DNA of 64,000 bases from an uncultured Neokomagataea sp. (GTDB lineage Bacteria; Pseudomonadota; Alphaproteobacteria; Acetobacterales; Acetobacteraceae): positions 248,001 through 312,000 of the forward strand of contig NZ_CAMKWA010000001.1 in the NCBI RefSeq assembly GCF_946476835.1. Reading direction: 5' to 3'. The notes under the pieces were generated by a model, which was not told the DNA's origin, made no database searches, and saw nothing but the letters and a program-made list of their open reading frames with translations. The translations under genes and the position numbers were made by a program. This document shows positions 1 to 10,009 of this stretch, one piece after another (the first letter of the stretch is position 1; each line of letters starts with the position of its first letter).

Positions 1-1
1 G

Positions 2-541
<540 letters not shown>

Positions 542-620
542 TCCGGCTTTATCATATTCTCTAGACTGTTAGTTTTACATTTCGCTCGTACGAAATGCGT
601 TGCATTGAAAGGAACCGCTC

Positions 621-1187
621 ATGTCTGCTGATCTTAAGGATCTTCTGGATGATCTGACCCGCCGCATGGACGGTGCTATGGACAGCTTCCGCCGTGACCT
701 ATCCGGTCTGCGTTCAGGCCGTGCAAGCCCGAACCTTTTGGAGCCGGTTCGTGTTGAAGCTTATGGCTCAGAAGTTCCACTGTCTCAGGTGGGTTCGATT
801 GCTGTGCCAGAAGCACGTATGCTGACGGTGTCAGTTTGGGATCGTACGGTTGTTGGCGCTGTTGAGCGCGCCATCCGTGATGCTGGTCTGGGCCTGAATC
901 CAGCAGCTGATGGTCAAACCATCCGTGTGCCCATCCCGATGCTAACGGAAGAGCGCCGTAACGAACTGGCACGTGCGGCTGGCCGTTATGCTGAAAATGG
1001 CAAGATTGCTATTCGTAACGTCCGTCGTGACGGTATGGAGCAGGCTAAGGCGCTCGAGAAGAAGAGCGAAATCAGCCAAGATGATCAAAAGACGTGGACG
1101 GATGCAATCCAGAAGCTGACGGATCAATACGTGAAGAAGGCTGATGAAATGCTTGCGGATAAAGAACGCGAGATCAAGCAGGTCTGA
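621..1187 (+). CDS. frr: Ribosome recycling factor
   Basis: Ribosome recycling factor splits post-termination ribosomes together with EF-G. At 188 aa it has the usual length (about 185). The N-terminal helix with SFRRDLSGLRSGRASPNLLEPV and the C-terminal helix ending near EMLADKEREIKQV are typical of the three-helix-bundle protein. The ATG at 621 has an AAAGGA ribosome-binding site about 7 bases upstream. The gene follows pyrH by 79 bases and precedes uppS by 8, consistent with one operon. Confidence 0.97.
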   Translation: MSADLKDLLDDLTRRMDGAMDSFRRDLSGLRSGRASPNLLEPVRVEAYGSEVPLSQVGSIAVPEARMLTVSVWDRTVVGAVERAIRDAGLGLNPAADGQTIRVPIPMLTEERRNELARAAGRYAENGKIAIRNVRRDGMEQAKALEKKSEISQDDQKTWTDAIQKLTDQYVKKADEMLADKEREIKQV

Positions 1188-1195
1188 TTTCAAAC

Positions 1196-1963
1196 TTGTC
1201 TTCTGGTTCATCCCCGTTTTCTCAGGATTGTTACACCGCGCTTGACGAGGGTGGTGTAACGGTGCCGCCGCAGCATATGGCCATCATCATGGATGGTAAT
1301 GGGCGGTGGGCGCAGGCGCGTGGGCTGCCTGTGGTAGCTGGGCACCGTAAAGGTGCTGAGGCTGTGCAGCGTAGTGTGAAGCTCGCGATCCGGGAGGGGG
1401 TGCGCTATTTGACCCTCTATGCGTTTTCATCTGAAAATTGGCGGCGCCCTGCGGCTGAGATTGGTGACTTAACCTCGCTGCTGCGGTTTTATTTGCGCCA
1501 TAAGTTGGATGAGTTGGACGCGCAGGGTGTCCGTTTGCGTGTCATTGGAGAGCCGGAGCGGTTTGAAGGTGCGTTGTATGATGAGTTGTTGCGTGCAGAA
1601 AAGCGTACACTCAACAATGACCGTCTGACGCTCACGTTGGCGCTATCATATGGTGGCCGTGCGGATATTGTGCGTACAGCACAGCGTTTGGCACAGTCGG
1701 TCGCGCAGGGGGACATAGTTCCTGAGGCGATTGATGAAGCATGTTTTGAGCGTAGTCTTCAAACAGGTGATATGCCGCCGCCGGATATGCTGATTCGGAC
1801 GAGTGGTGAGCGGCGACTTTCCAACTTTTTGTTGTGGGAAAGTGCGTATGCGGAGCTCGTCTTCTTAGATGTATTGTGGCCGGATTTCGGGGAAGAGGAT
1901 TTCCTTGAGGCATTGAACATTTATGCAGGCCGTCAGAGGCGGTTTGGTGGGCGTCCAGCATGA
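1196..1963 (+). CDS. uppS: Undecaprenyl diphosphate synthase
   Basis: Cis-prenyltransferase that extends farnesyl diphosphate with isopentenyl diphosphate to C55 undecaprenyl diphosphate, the lipid carrier for peptidoglycan and surface glycans. The signature MAIIMDGNGRWAQARG, with catalytic Asp near residue 33, the YAFSSENWRRP motif and the C-terminal RTSGERRLSNFLLWESAYAEL are all present. The TTG at 1196 gives 255 aa; the start is uncertain, and a GTG at 1262 (233 aa) would also keep all motifs. The stop overlaps the cdsA start by 4 bases (ATGA), indicating translational coupling. Confidence 0.95.
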   Translation: MSSGSSPFSQDCYTALDEGGVTVPPQHMAIIMDGNGRWAQARGLPVVAGHRKGAEAVQRSVKLAIREGVRYLTLYAFSSENWRRPAAEIGDLTSLLRFYLRHKLDELDAQGVRLRVIGEPERFEGALYDELLRAEKRTLNNDRLTLTLALSYGGRADIVRTAQRLAQSVAQGDIVPEAIDEACFERSLQTGDMPPPDMLIRTSGERRLSNFLLWESAYAELVFLDVLWPDFGEEDFLEALNIYAGRQRRFGGRPA

Positions 1964-2802
1964 GCAGTGGAACACGTTGGGCAGATCTACGTCTGCGTTT
2001 GATTTCTGCTGTGGTGATGGTCACCATTGGTGCTACGTGTCTGATGGCGGGTGGTCTGAGTTATGCTCTCCTGATCTTGCTGACCATGTTTGGTTTGGTG
2101 TGGGAAGGGGAGGCCCTACTCGGGCATTCGCGGACGAGTTGGCGTGGTATTTTGCTGTTGGTATGGCCTGTTGCCGCGGGGATTGCTGCCCTGAAGGGGG
2201 CTTGGCATGAAGCGGTCGTGCTTTCTTTGGGGAGTATGATTTTTGGGCTTCCGACCTGTATTCCAGTGATGATTGCGGCTTTTGGTGGGCTCTCTCTTTT
2301 GTGGTTGAGAGGCCTGCCTTATGGCGTAGAGAGTGTACTGTTCGTTTTTGCTGTTGTTGTGGCGAGCGATAGTTTTGCATATCTCACGGGTCGTATTTTC
2401 GGTGGTCCTAAATTGGCTCCGAGCATCTCCCCGGGTAAGACCCGCTCCGGTGCGATTGGTGGTCTAGTCGGTGCCGCGCTGATTGGTGGCGTTGTGGCGG
2501 CTTGTGTCGGTACTGGGCCTGTCTATGGTGGCATGCTGTGGGGTGCCTTTCTCGGTTTTTGTGCGCAAAGTGGTGATTTGCTCGAAAGTGCAGCGAAGCG
2601 CCGTTTGGGCGTGAAAGATTCCGGGCAGTTAATTCCGGGGCATGGTGGCTTATTGGATCGTTTCGATGGTCTTTTAGCTGCAGCACCAGTGGCAGCATGC
2701 GCGTCTTTGGTGGCACCCGGACAAGTTTTTTGGTCCTTGGCGTTTACGCATTGGTCGTCTGTCGGCTTAGGCGCTGGGGCTTCTGTAGTGGGGCTCCGAT
2801 GA
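1960..2802 (+). CDS. cdsA: Phosphatidate cytidylyltransferase
   Basis: Integral membrane enzyme that makes CDP-diacylglycerol from phosphatidic acid and CTP, the branch point of phospholipid synthesis. It has 280 aa, several hydrophobic segments, and the family signature near the C-terminus (KDSGQLIPGHGGLLDRFDGL, about residues 220-240), which includes the metal-binding acidic residues. It also has the DSFAYLTGRIFG motif mid-protein. It begins inside the uppS stop (ATGA), with dxr 25 bases downstream, in the conserved uppS-cdsA-dxr-rseP order. Confidence 0.95.
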   Translation: MSSGTRWADLRLRLISAVVMVTIGATCLMAGGLSYALLILLTMFGLVWEGEALLGHSRTSWRGILLLVWPVAAGIAALKGAWHEAVVLSLGSMIFGLPTCIPVMIAAFGGLSLLWLRGLPYGVESVLFVFAVVVASDSFAYLTGRIFGGPKLAPSISPGKTRSGAIGGLVGAALIGGVVAACVGTGPVYGGMLWGAFLGFCAQSGDLLESAAKRRLGVKDSGQLIPGHGGLLDRFDGLLAAAPVAACASLVAPGQVFWSLAFTHWSSVGLGAGASVVGLR

Positions 2803-2827
2803 CCGTTTCACAAAGGAGCGTTTTTTC

Positions 2828-4051
2828 ATGACGAACAGCCCAGCAAGTGCTGCCCCACGCCGAATTAGTGTGCTTGGGAGTACGGGGAGCATCGGCACAT
2901 CCACGGTGGATCTGCTGAAGCGTATGCCGGAAGCGATTACGGTGCGCGCGCTGGTCGGGGGGCGTAATGCCGCATTGCTGGCTGAGCAAGCAATTGCTCT
3001 GCGGGCAGAAGTGGCTGTTATTCATGATGAACGCCATTATGACGAATTAAAGCGCCTTCTCGCGGGGACAGGTATTCAGGCAGCGAGTGGCCGGCAGGCT
3101 GTGATTGATGCTGGTGCGCTCGAAGCGGATTGGACCATGGCGGCTATTACGGGCGCTGCAGGGCTTGAACCGACATTGGCAGCGGCACGGAATGGTAAGG
3201 CTGTGGCGCTGGCCAATAAAGAAGCTTTGGTGTGTGCCGGTGATGTGATGCTCCGCGCGGTACGTGAAGCGGGTGCGACCCTTCTGCCGGTGGATTCTGA
3301 GCATAATGCTATTGCTCAGGCTTTAGGTGGTTGTGACATGGCAACCGTTGAGAAGATCATTCTCACGGCTTCTGGTGGGCCCTTCCGCCAAGCAACGCGT
3401 GAACAAATGCGTGATGCGACACCAGAGAAAGCGTTGAAGCACCCAACATGGACGATGGGCGCGAAAATCACCATTGATTCGGCCTCTATGGCCAATAAGG
3501 GTCTTGAGGTGATTGAGGCCGCGCGTCTGTTTGATCTGACGGAAGATCGTATCGATGTGCTGGTGCATCCACAATCAGTGGTGCATGGCTTAGTGCAGTT
3601 CCGCGATGGGAGCTTGGTGGCGCAAATGGGGTCTGCTGATATGCGGATTCCGATTGCGCATACACTGGCATGGCCGCAGCGTATGAATACACCGTGTCAG
3701 CGTTTGGATTTGGCGACAATCGGGCGTTTGGATTTTGAAGCGCCGGATGAAGAGCGTTTTGTTCCGTTGAAGTTGGCACGCCAAGTCTTGCGTGCTGGCG
3801 GTGCGGCACCAACGGTTTTCTCGGCGGCGAATGAAGTGGCTGTGGATGCGTTTTTGAATCGTCGGATCACGTTCCTTGGTATTGGTGAAACGATTGATGC
3901 TGCGTTACAGGCAATGTCAGAAAACCCTGAATTAACAACACTTGATGAAGTTTTGGACTGGGATGCGCGCGGGCGTGAACTGGCCGAAGAGCATATTTTA
4001 TCTGTCCATGGTGGGCGGCGTAATGTGATGGAAGCAGCCTTGAATGTTTGA
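2828..4051 (+). CDS. dxr: 1-deoxy-D-xylulose 5-phosphate reductoisomerase
   Basis: NADPH- and metal-dependent enzyme of the non-mevalonate isoprenoid pathway that converts DXP to methylerythritol 4-phosphate; it is the classical target of the phosphonate antibiotic fosmidomycin. The 407-aa protein has the nucleotide-binding LGSTGSIGTSTVDL motif at the N-terminus, the ALANKEALV segment, VDSEHNAI and the substrate loop SASMANKGLEVIEA. A clear AAAGGAG ribosome-binding site precedes the ATG by 9 bases. The 3' end overlaps rseP by 8 bases. Confidence 0.97.
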   Translation: MTNSPASAAPRRISVLGSTGSIGTSTVDLLKRMPEAITVRALVGGRNAALLAEQAIALRAEVAVIHDERHYDELKRLLAGTGIQAASGRQAVIDAGALEADWTMAAITGAAGLEPTLAAARNGKAVALANKEALVCAGDVMLRAVREAGATLLPVDSEHNAIAQALGGCDMATVEKIILTASGGPFRQATREQMRDATPEKALKHPTWTMGAKITIDSASMANKGLEVIEAARLFDLTEDRIDVLVHPQSVVHGLVQFRDGSLVAQMGSADMRIPIAHTLAWPQRMNTPCQRLDLATIGRLDFEAPDEERFVPLKLARQVLRAGGAAPTVFSAANEVAVDAFLNRRITFLGIGETIDAALQAMSENPELTTLDEVLDWDARGRELAEEHILSVHGGRRNVMEAALNV

Positions 4052-5153
4052 TCTGCTACGGACCCTATTGGCGTATGTGCTGATTCTTGGGGTGTTGGTT
4101 TTTATCCATGAGTTTGGGCATTATTTTGCGGCCCGTTGGCGCGGTGTGAAGGTGGATACCTTCTCTATTGGCTTCGGCCCGGCTCTGCGGCGCTGGCATG
4201 ATCGTACCGGGACAGAGTGGCGGATTAGCGCTATTCCGCTGGGGGGATATGTGAAGCCTCATGGCTTTGAAGGCCCTGATGAAGCGACGGATGAGCAAAA
4301 AGCGGCATGGATTCCAGGTAAAACTTTCCATGATAAATCGGTTTTATCACGCGCGTTAGTGATCGTGATGGGGCCGGTATTCAATTATCTTTTTGCGATC
4401 CTTGCCTTCACAGTGTTGTTCGCAACGGTTGGTCAGCCGCAATTGAAAGATAATGTTGCGTCTGTTTCGGTCGGTAGTGCTGCTGAGAAAGCGGGATTAC
4501 AAGTCGGTGATGTGATTACCAAAATTGGCACTTTGCCGATGTCCGGACCGCAAGACATTATGGGTACTGTTTCGGCTCGTCCGGGTGTGACGACGACTTT
4601 GGATGTGTTGCGCGCAGGGCATGACCTGACGCTACCGGTGACGTTTGGTAGCCAGCCTGGACAAGGGAGTGGGCATCGCGCCACAGGCTTCCTAGGTATT
4701 GGTTTTACGGCTGTACCGGGCCACCCTTTGCCGGTCTGGTCTGCTGCTGTGAAAGGCGTAGAAGAAAGCTGGTCGACCTCAGAGCGTATTTTGCAGGGTG
4801 TTGGCCAGATTATTACGGGCCAGCGCAGCGCGCGTGAATTAGGTGGTACGATCCGTATCGCGCAGATGTCTGGGCAGGTCTCCCATTATGGTTGGGCAAG
4901 CATTCTGTCCTTTATGGCGCTGTTGTCCATTAATTTGGGGTTGATTAATTTGTTCCCGATTCCGGTGTTGGATGGTGGGCGTTTGGTCTTTTATGCGGCT
5001 GAAGCGGTGTTGCGTCGTCCAGTGCCAAAAAAGGTTCAAGATCTCGGAATGCAGGTCGGTATGGCATTAATTGCGGCTTTGTTCCTGTTTTCAACATTGA
5101 ATGACTTGACTAATCTCGGTCTTTTCCGCTGGCTAAGACATCTTGCTGGTTGA
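4044..5153 (+). CDS. rseP: Site-2 (RseP-type) zinc metalloprotease
   Basis: Inner-membrane intramembrane protease; RseP homologues cleave anti-sigma factors and leftover signal peptides. The HEFGH zinc motif is at about residues 22-26 in the first membrane segment. One PDZ domain with AGLQVGDVITKI lies near residues 120-200. The second active-site motif PIPVLDGG is near residue 305, followed by the last membrane helices. The 369-aa length is normal for alphaproteobacteria, which often have a single PDZ domain. It overlaps dxr by 8 bases, and bamA follows, the usual envelope gene order. Confidence 0.95.
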   Translation: MFDLLRTLLAYVLILGVLVFIHEFGHYFAARWRGVKVDTFSIGFGPALRRWHDRTGTEWRISAIPLGGYVKPHGFEGPDEATDEQKAAWIPGKTFHDKSVLSRALVIVMGPVFNYLFAILAFTVLFATVGQPQLKDNVASVSVGSAAEKAGLQVGDVITKIGTLPMSGPQDIMGTVSARPGVTTTLDVLRAGHDLTLPVTFGSQPGQGSGHRATGFLGIGFTAVPGHPLPVWSAAVKGVEESWSTSERILQGVGQIITGQRSARELGGTIRIAQMSGQVSHYGWASILSFMALLSINLGLINLFPIPVLDGGRLVFYAAEAVLRRPVPKKVQDLGMQVGMALIAALFLFSTLNDLTNLGLFRWLRHLAG

Positions 5154-5333
5154 TCGTACTTTAGTGAAGAGATACGTCTGGTAACGCTTTGTGAGGGGCC
5201 GGATGGCTTGCATAAGTGGGCGCTTTTCGGATACCTCCGGCGAGGTAGCTCGGCGTCCGGGCCCCGTTTGCGTTCTGTAACAAGGAAAGCTGGTTTGTCA
5301 GGAACACGGTCTAGAAGCCCTCGGCTCTCGAAC

Positions 5334-7808
5334 ATGCGGCTCCTGCTGCTGGCTTCGGCATGTCTTATCCCGGCAGTGCCGATGGCCGCAGATGCGCGGG
5401 CCACGCGCCATGCCGCACCGGTGAAGGCATATCTTCCCGGGGATATTATTCAGTCGATTGACGTGAAGGGAAATGCTCGTATCGAGACGAGCACGGTGCT
5501 GTCTTACATGGTAGCCCAACCCGGTGACACGTTTAAGCAAGATGATCTCGACCGTTCTTTGAAGACGTTGTATGCGACGGGCCTGTTCCGTGACGTAACG
5601 CTGCGTCGTGACGGCAGCACTCTGCATGTTGATCTGGTGGAAAACCCGATCGTTAATCGCATCGTGTTTGAAGGGAATCACGCCATCAAGGATGAGGATC
5701 TTCGTAAAGAGATCAGCCTTCGTCCACGTGCGGTTTTTTCATCACAGATCACAGCTGCGGATCGTCAAAAGCTGTTGAACCAATATGCGCAAAAGGCGCG
5801 TTTCGGTGCGACGGTTACACCGCAGATTGTAAAGCTCTCGCATAATCGTGTGGATGTGATCTTTAAGATCAATGAAGCTGCACAAACGTTGATCCACAAA
5901 ATTGCTTTTGTGGGTAATAAGCAGTTCAGTGAAGCACGTCTGGCGCAGGTTGTGTCATCGAAAGAGGCAGCTTGGTATCGTTTCTTCTCGTCATCAGACG
6001 AATATAACCCAGAGCGTATTAAGTATGACGCGGAGCTTCTACGGCGTTTCTATCTGCAAAATGGTTATGTTGATTTCCATATGATTGATGCGACGGGTGA
6101 ACTGTCGCCAGATCATAAGACCTTTACGGTTACGTTTACCTTGGATGAAGGTGCGCGCTATCGTTTGGGCAAGATTGATATTCGTTCGTCTGTGCGGGGT
6201 GTCACGCCAGAGCTGATGAAGAAGCATGTCGAGCTGTTTAACCACCAATGGTATGATGGCACGGCTATTCAGCATAACACGACGAATATGCAGGAGTGGC
6301 TGCAGGCAGAAGGGCACCCCTTTGCTCTGGTGCGCTCTGAAATTGCCCGTAATCCAGAAAAGCATGTTGTTGATCTACTGTTCGATGTGAACGAAGGTCC
6401 GCATGTGTATGTTGAACGGATTGATATCAACGGGAATACTATTACGCGTGATAGTGTTATTCGTCGTAATCTGCCGATGGCAGAAGGCGATGCCTACACG
6501 CCGTTTGCTCGCAAGTATTCCAAGCTTGAATTGCAGGATCTGGGTTATTTCAGTTCTGTGTCTGTTGACCAGACGCAAGGATCAGCACCTGACCGTGTGA
6601 ACGTGTCGGCGAATGTGGTTGAGAAGCCAACGGGTGAGTTCTCGCTTGGTGGTGGTTACTCAACCGACGTTGGTATGTTGGGCAATGCGTCTGTAAAACA
6701 GCATAACCTTCTGGGAACAGGGGTGGATGCTGGTTTGTCAGGCACGCTGGCTTATTACCAAAAGCAGGCTGATATCTCGATTACAGATCCATACTTCCTG
6801 AATCGTAATCTTGTTGCTGGTGCAGACTTCTATTTCATTAAGACGAGCAGCAACGGCTATAGTAGCTATCAGCAAAGCTATAGCGAAGGTCAGTATGGTA
6901 TGAGTCTGCGGATGGGTTATGCGTATAATCGCTATCTGTCCCAGTCTTGGAACTATACGCTTGTTGATCGTCAGGTCTCGAATACGTATAGCCAGTCGCT
7001 GATTAATCAGTATCCGTCTTATAATGCGTATGCACCGTCAATCTATGTTCAGCAGTCTAGCGGTTGGTCTTTACTGTCTCAGTTGAGCACCACATTAACG
7101 TATGACCGTCGTGATCGTCGTATGAACCCCCATGATGGGTATGTCATGACGTTGGGCGGTGACTTTGCTGGGCTTGGCGGCGGTGTAAAGTATGGCCGTG
7201 TGAAAGCAGATGGCGCGTATTATATTCCGCTGGATGATTTCACAGGCAACCATGACTGGACAGTGCAGCTGAAGGGCGGCGTTGGCTACATGGGTGACTG
7301 GAGCAGCAGCAGTCAGAAGAACATCATCGATAACTTCTACCTTGGTGGCCAGAACCTACGTGGCTTCTTGCAGGGTGGTGTTGGTCCTCGTTCTGGGCAT
7401 ATTTGTACTAACAAAAGTGCAAATGGGCAGTGCACAGGATGGATGCCAACCCAAGGAAGTGAAGATTTCATTGGTGGTACATTCATGTACACGGCTTCGG
7501 CTCAGTTGAATTTCCCGATGCCAATGGGTGATGATCTTGGGATTTCAGGCCGTTACTTCGTTGATGCTGGTAGCTTGTCTGGTATTCGTGTCCGTAATCG
7601 TTATACGGATTTTGCCCGTCGTTATCAGGCGAATTATCCCTACACACCGATTAATGGTGACTCGATGACACCGCGCGTGGCTACAGGCTTTGGTGTTTCT
7701 TGGAAGAGCCCGTTTGGTCTGGTGAATATTGATGCCGCTGTGCCGCTCCGTAAGGAACGCGGAGATCGTATCTACCCAATCCGCTTTGGTTTTGGGCAAC
7801 AATTCTAA
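5334..7808 (+). CDS. bamA: Outer membrane protein assembly factor BamA
   Basis: Core of the BAM complex that folds beta-barrel proteins into the outer membrane. From the ATG at 5334 the protein is 824 aa with a signal peptide (MRLLLLASACLIPAVPMAADARA), about five POTRA repeats (residues about 35-400) and a C-terminal 16-strand barrel. The NLRGF loop-6 motif and a terminal aromatic residue (GFGQQF) are visible. The frame stays open back to a TTG at 5208, which would add 42 basic residues ahead of the signal peptide. I prefer 5334 because it gives a normal signal sequence, although its ribosome-binding site is weak. ompH follows after a strong hairpin. Confidence 0.93.
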   Translation: MRLLLLASACLIPAVPMAADARATRHAAPVKAYLPGDIIQSIDVKGNARIETSTVLSYMVAQPGDTFKQDDLDRSLKTLYATGLFRDVTLRRDGSTLHVDLVENPIVNRIVFEGNHAIKDEDLRKEISLRPRAVFSSQITAADRQKLLNQYAQKARFGATVTPQIVKLSHNRVDVIFKINEAAQTLIHKIAFVGNKQFSEARLAQVVSSKEAAWYRFFSSSDEYNPERIKYDAELLRRFYLQNGYVDFHMIDATGELSPDHKTFTVTFTLDEGARYRLGKIDIRSSVRGVTPELMKKHVELFNHQWYDGTAIQHNTTNMQEWLQAEGHPFALVRSEIARNPEKHVVDLLFDVNEGPHVYVERIDINGNTITRDSVIRRNLPMAEGDAYTPFARKYSKLELQDLGYFSSVSVDQTQGSAPDRVNVSANVVEKPTGEFSLGGGYSTDVGMLGNASVKQHNLLGTGVDAGLSGTLAYYQKQADISITDPYFLNRNLVAGADFYFIKTSSNGYSSYQQSYSEGQYGMSLRMGYAYNRYLSQSWNYTLVDRQVSNTYSQSLINQYPSYNAYAPSIYVQQSSGWSLLSQLSTTLTYDRRDRRMNPHDGYVMTLGGDFAGLGGGVKYGRVKADGAYYIPLDDFTGNHDWTVQLKGGVGYMGDWSSSSQKNIIDNFYLGGQNLRGFLQGGVGPRSGHICTNKSANGQCTGWMPTQGSEDFIGGTFMYTASAQLNFPMPMGDDLGISGRYFVDAGSLSGIRVRNRYTDFARRYQANYPYTPINGDSMTPRVATGFGVSWKSPFGLVNIDAAVPLRKERGDRIYPIRFGFGQQF

Positions 7809-7813
7809 GTACC

Positions 7814-7840
7814 AAGAGTGCGGCATTGTGCCGCACTCTT
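7814..7840 (+). terminator. Perfect hairpin between bamA and ompH
   Basis: A 12-bp perfect inverted repeat (arms 7814-7825 and 7829-7840) with a 3-base TTG loop lies 6 bases after the bamA stop. It is followed by TATATATC rather than a T-run, so it may be a partial terminator or an mRNA-stability element that lowers ompH expression relative to bamA. Confidence 0.6.
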
Positions 7841-7866
7841 TATATATCATTTTAAAAGAGGTGTTT

Positions 7867-8781
7867 ATGACCCTGACTTCGCTGAAACGCACGGCCAAGG
7901 TCAGTGCTCTGCTTGGTGCTTTCGTTGGAACGGCATTGGGCTTTTCTGTGCCGACGGCACATGCTCAATCAGCAAACGGTGGTTGGTTTGTGCCTAAAAG
8001 CGCACAGCCAGAAGCAGCGCCACGTCCAGTAGCACGGCATGTTGTTGAGCAGCCTGCTCCGATGCCGGAAGAAGATGCGCAAGCCGCACCAGATGCGCAG
8101 CGCGCTCCGCCCGTTTTGCCTTTGCCGCCGGTGCCGACACCGCCAGTATTAGCAAAATCAACGACGCCACCGCCGGTTGTGGTGGGTGTGATCAATGTTC
8201 AAGCTGTGATGCAGATGTCCAGCGCGCAACAGGAAATCCAGCAGGTTTTGGGTGCGCGCCGGGACCATTTAGCTCAGGCTGTACAGCATGAGGAAGCGGC
8301 ATGGCGTGAAGAAGCGCAAAAGCTGCAAGCGCAAGCCCGTGGCTTGAGTGCGGATCAAATTCAACTGCGTGAGCGTCATCTGCAAGAACGTCGTGCGAAA
8401 GACCAGCGTGAGTTCGGTAATCAGGCGCGTATTTTGCAAGAAGCAGCGCAAGTTGCGTATCACCAGATTGAGCGTGAACTTGAACAGCCCAACGGCATTA
8501 TCGCGAGTGTTGCGGGTTCTCATGGTATGAATCTTGTTCTGCATTCAGAGCAGGTGGTTTTGCATGTGGGTGAGCATGACATCACGGATGAAGTTATTGC
8601 TCAGCTGAACAAGACTTTGTCGCATGTTTATATCCCCGCTGATGGTGTAGACCCCGAACAAATTGCGAAGTCTGGCAAGATGCCTACAACCGCGGATGAA
8701 GAACGTTCTGCTGCGCCAGAGCCTGCTCAGGCCCCTGCGGAGAATACGCAACCACAATCTGTTCTGCGTCAGCCGCACTGA
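7867..8781 (+). CDS. OmpH/Skp-family periplasmic chaperone, with Pro-rich linker
   Basis: Skp/OmpH proteins are periplasmic chaperones for unfolded outer-membrane proteins and are encoded beside bamA. The ATG at 7867 has a GAGG ribosome-binding site and gives 304 aa with an N-terminal signal peptide ending around AHAQS. The OmpH-like part is the highly charged coiled coil (about residues 100-245) with VGVINVQAVMQMSSAQQEIQQV leading into EEAAWREEAQKLQAQ. It is much longer than Skp (about 160 aa). The extra parts are a Pro/Ala linker (residues about 45-100, with many PPVLPLPPVPTPP-like repeats) and an Ala/Pro/Gln C-terminal tail. Function is inferred from family and location. Confidence 0.85.
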   Translation: MTLTSLKRTAKVSALLGAFVGTALGFSVPTAHAQSANGGWFVPKSAQPEAAPRPVARHVVEQPAPMPEEDAQAAPDAQRAPPVLPLPPVPTPPVLAKSTTPPPVVVGVINVQAVMQMSSAQQEIQQVLGARRDHLAQAVQHEEAAWREEAQKLQAQARGLSADQIQLRERHLQERRAKDQREFGNQARILQEAAQVAYHQIERELEQPNGIIASVAGSHGMNLVLHSEQVVLHVGEHDITDEVIAQLNKTLSHVYIPADGVDPEQIAKSGKMPTTADEERSAAPEPAQAPAENTQPQSVLRQPH

Positions 8782-8789
8782 GGTTTATC

Positions 8790-9872
8790 GTGTCTGAGAC
8801 TGTCAGTTCTTCAGTGGTATCTTCGGGGCAGGATACACGCCCTGGAGATCCACGTTTTTTCCAGCGTTCCGGTCCATTTAGTTTGGAACAGTTAGCTGAA
8901 GTTTCAGGCGCTGAATTGAAGCCAGCAGAGCAGGGGGGCAGTACGGTTTTTCGTGGTGTCGCTCCTTTGCATGTTGCGGGACCCGATGAGGTAAGCTTCT
9001 TAGATAATCGGCGTTATTTGCCGCTTTTGGCGGAAACTCGTGCTGGCGCGGTTATCTTGGGGCCGGCTTTTGCAGATAAGCGCCCAGAGGGTACGGCTGC
9101 GTTAGTCAGTAAGTCTGCTTATCTGGCATGGGCACAAGTAGCGTCAGCGTTTCATCCTGCACCCCCGTCAACGGGGGCATGCCATCCGAGTGCTGTGATT
9201 GAAGACGGGGCTGTGCTGGGCGAGAACGTCCAGATTGGTCCGTTTGCAGTGATTGGTGCCGGTGCGCGCATTGGCGCCGGGACCATTATTGGTGCGCATG
9301 TTAGTGTGGGTCAAAGCGTTGAGATTGGTGAGCGCTGCCGCATTCATGATCATGTGTCTGTCTCTCATGCACGGTTGGGTCAACGTGTGACGTTGTTCCC
9401 CGGTGCGCGGATTGGCCAAGATGGTTTTGGTTTCGCGGTGGGGCCTGCAGGTTTTGAAACCGTGCCACAACTGGGGCTTGTCGTTCTGGAAGATGGTGTG
9501 GAGATTGGTGCGAACTCCACCATTGACCGTGGCTCTATGAAAGACACTGTTATTGGTGCGGGTTCACGGATCGATAATCTTGTTCAAATTGGGCATAATA
9601 CGCGCTTAGGGCGGTGCTGTATTGTGGTCGCGCAAGCTGGTATTTCTGGCTCTACGGAGTTGGGGGATTTTGTTACAGTCGCGGCACAGGCTGGCCTGAT
9701 TGGGCACATTAAAATTGGTGATAAAGCTCGTATTGGTGCGCAGTCTGGTGTGATGTCCGATGTGGATGCTGGGGCTGATGTTATTGGTAGCCCGTCTATG
9801 CCTTTCCGTGAGTTTTTCCGTAATGTTGCAACACTACGGAAACTTTCTGCACGAAAGACTGAGGGTTCTTAG
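8790..9872 (+). CDS. lpxD: UDP-3-O-(3-hydroxyacyl)glucosamine N-acyltransferase
   Basis: Third step of lipid A synthesis: transfer of a hydroxyacyl chain from ACP to the 2-amino group of UDP-3-O-acylglucosamine. The GTG start at 8790 gives 360 aa. An N-terminal uridine-binding domain (with VSFLDNRRYLPLL) is followed by many left-handed beta-helix hexapeptides (IGAGARIGAGTIIGAHV), the catalytic-His region NLVQIGHNTRLGR, and a C-terminal helix. It lies 8 bases after ompH. The next gene, fabZ, is separated by 137 bases. Confidence 0.96.
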   Translation: MSETVSSSVVSSGQDTRPGDPRFFQRSGPFSLEQLAEVSGAELKPAEQGGSTVFRGVAPLHVAGPDEVSFLDNRRYLPLLAETRAGAVILGPAFADKRPEGTAALVSKSAYLAWAQVASAFHPAPPSTGACHPSAVIEDGAVLGENVQIGPFAVIGAGARIGAGTIIGAHVSVGQSVEIGERCRIHDHVSVSHARLGQRVTLFPGARIGQDGFGFAVGPAGFETVPQLGLVVLEDGVEIGANSTIDRGSMKDTVIGAGSRIDNLVQIGHNTRLGRCCIVVAQAGISGSTELGDFVTVAAQAGLIGHIKIGDKARIGAQSGVMSDVDAGADVIGSPSMPFREFFRNVATLRKLSARKTEGS

Positions 9873-10009
9873 GAAACGTTACGCGGTTCAAGTGTTTTAA
9901 TGGTGGATGGCATAAATGTGACCCTTTTGCTAAAGGGAAGCACAAACATGATGTTAACCGCTAAAAAACTGACGAATGGGTTCTTGATCAAGAGCCCGGA
10001 GGGGGGATT

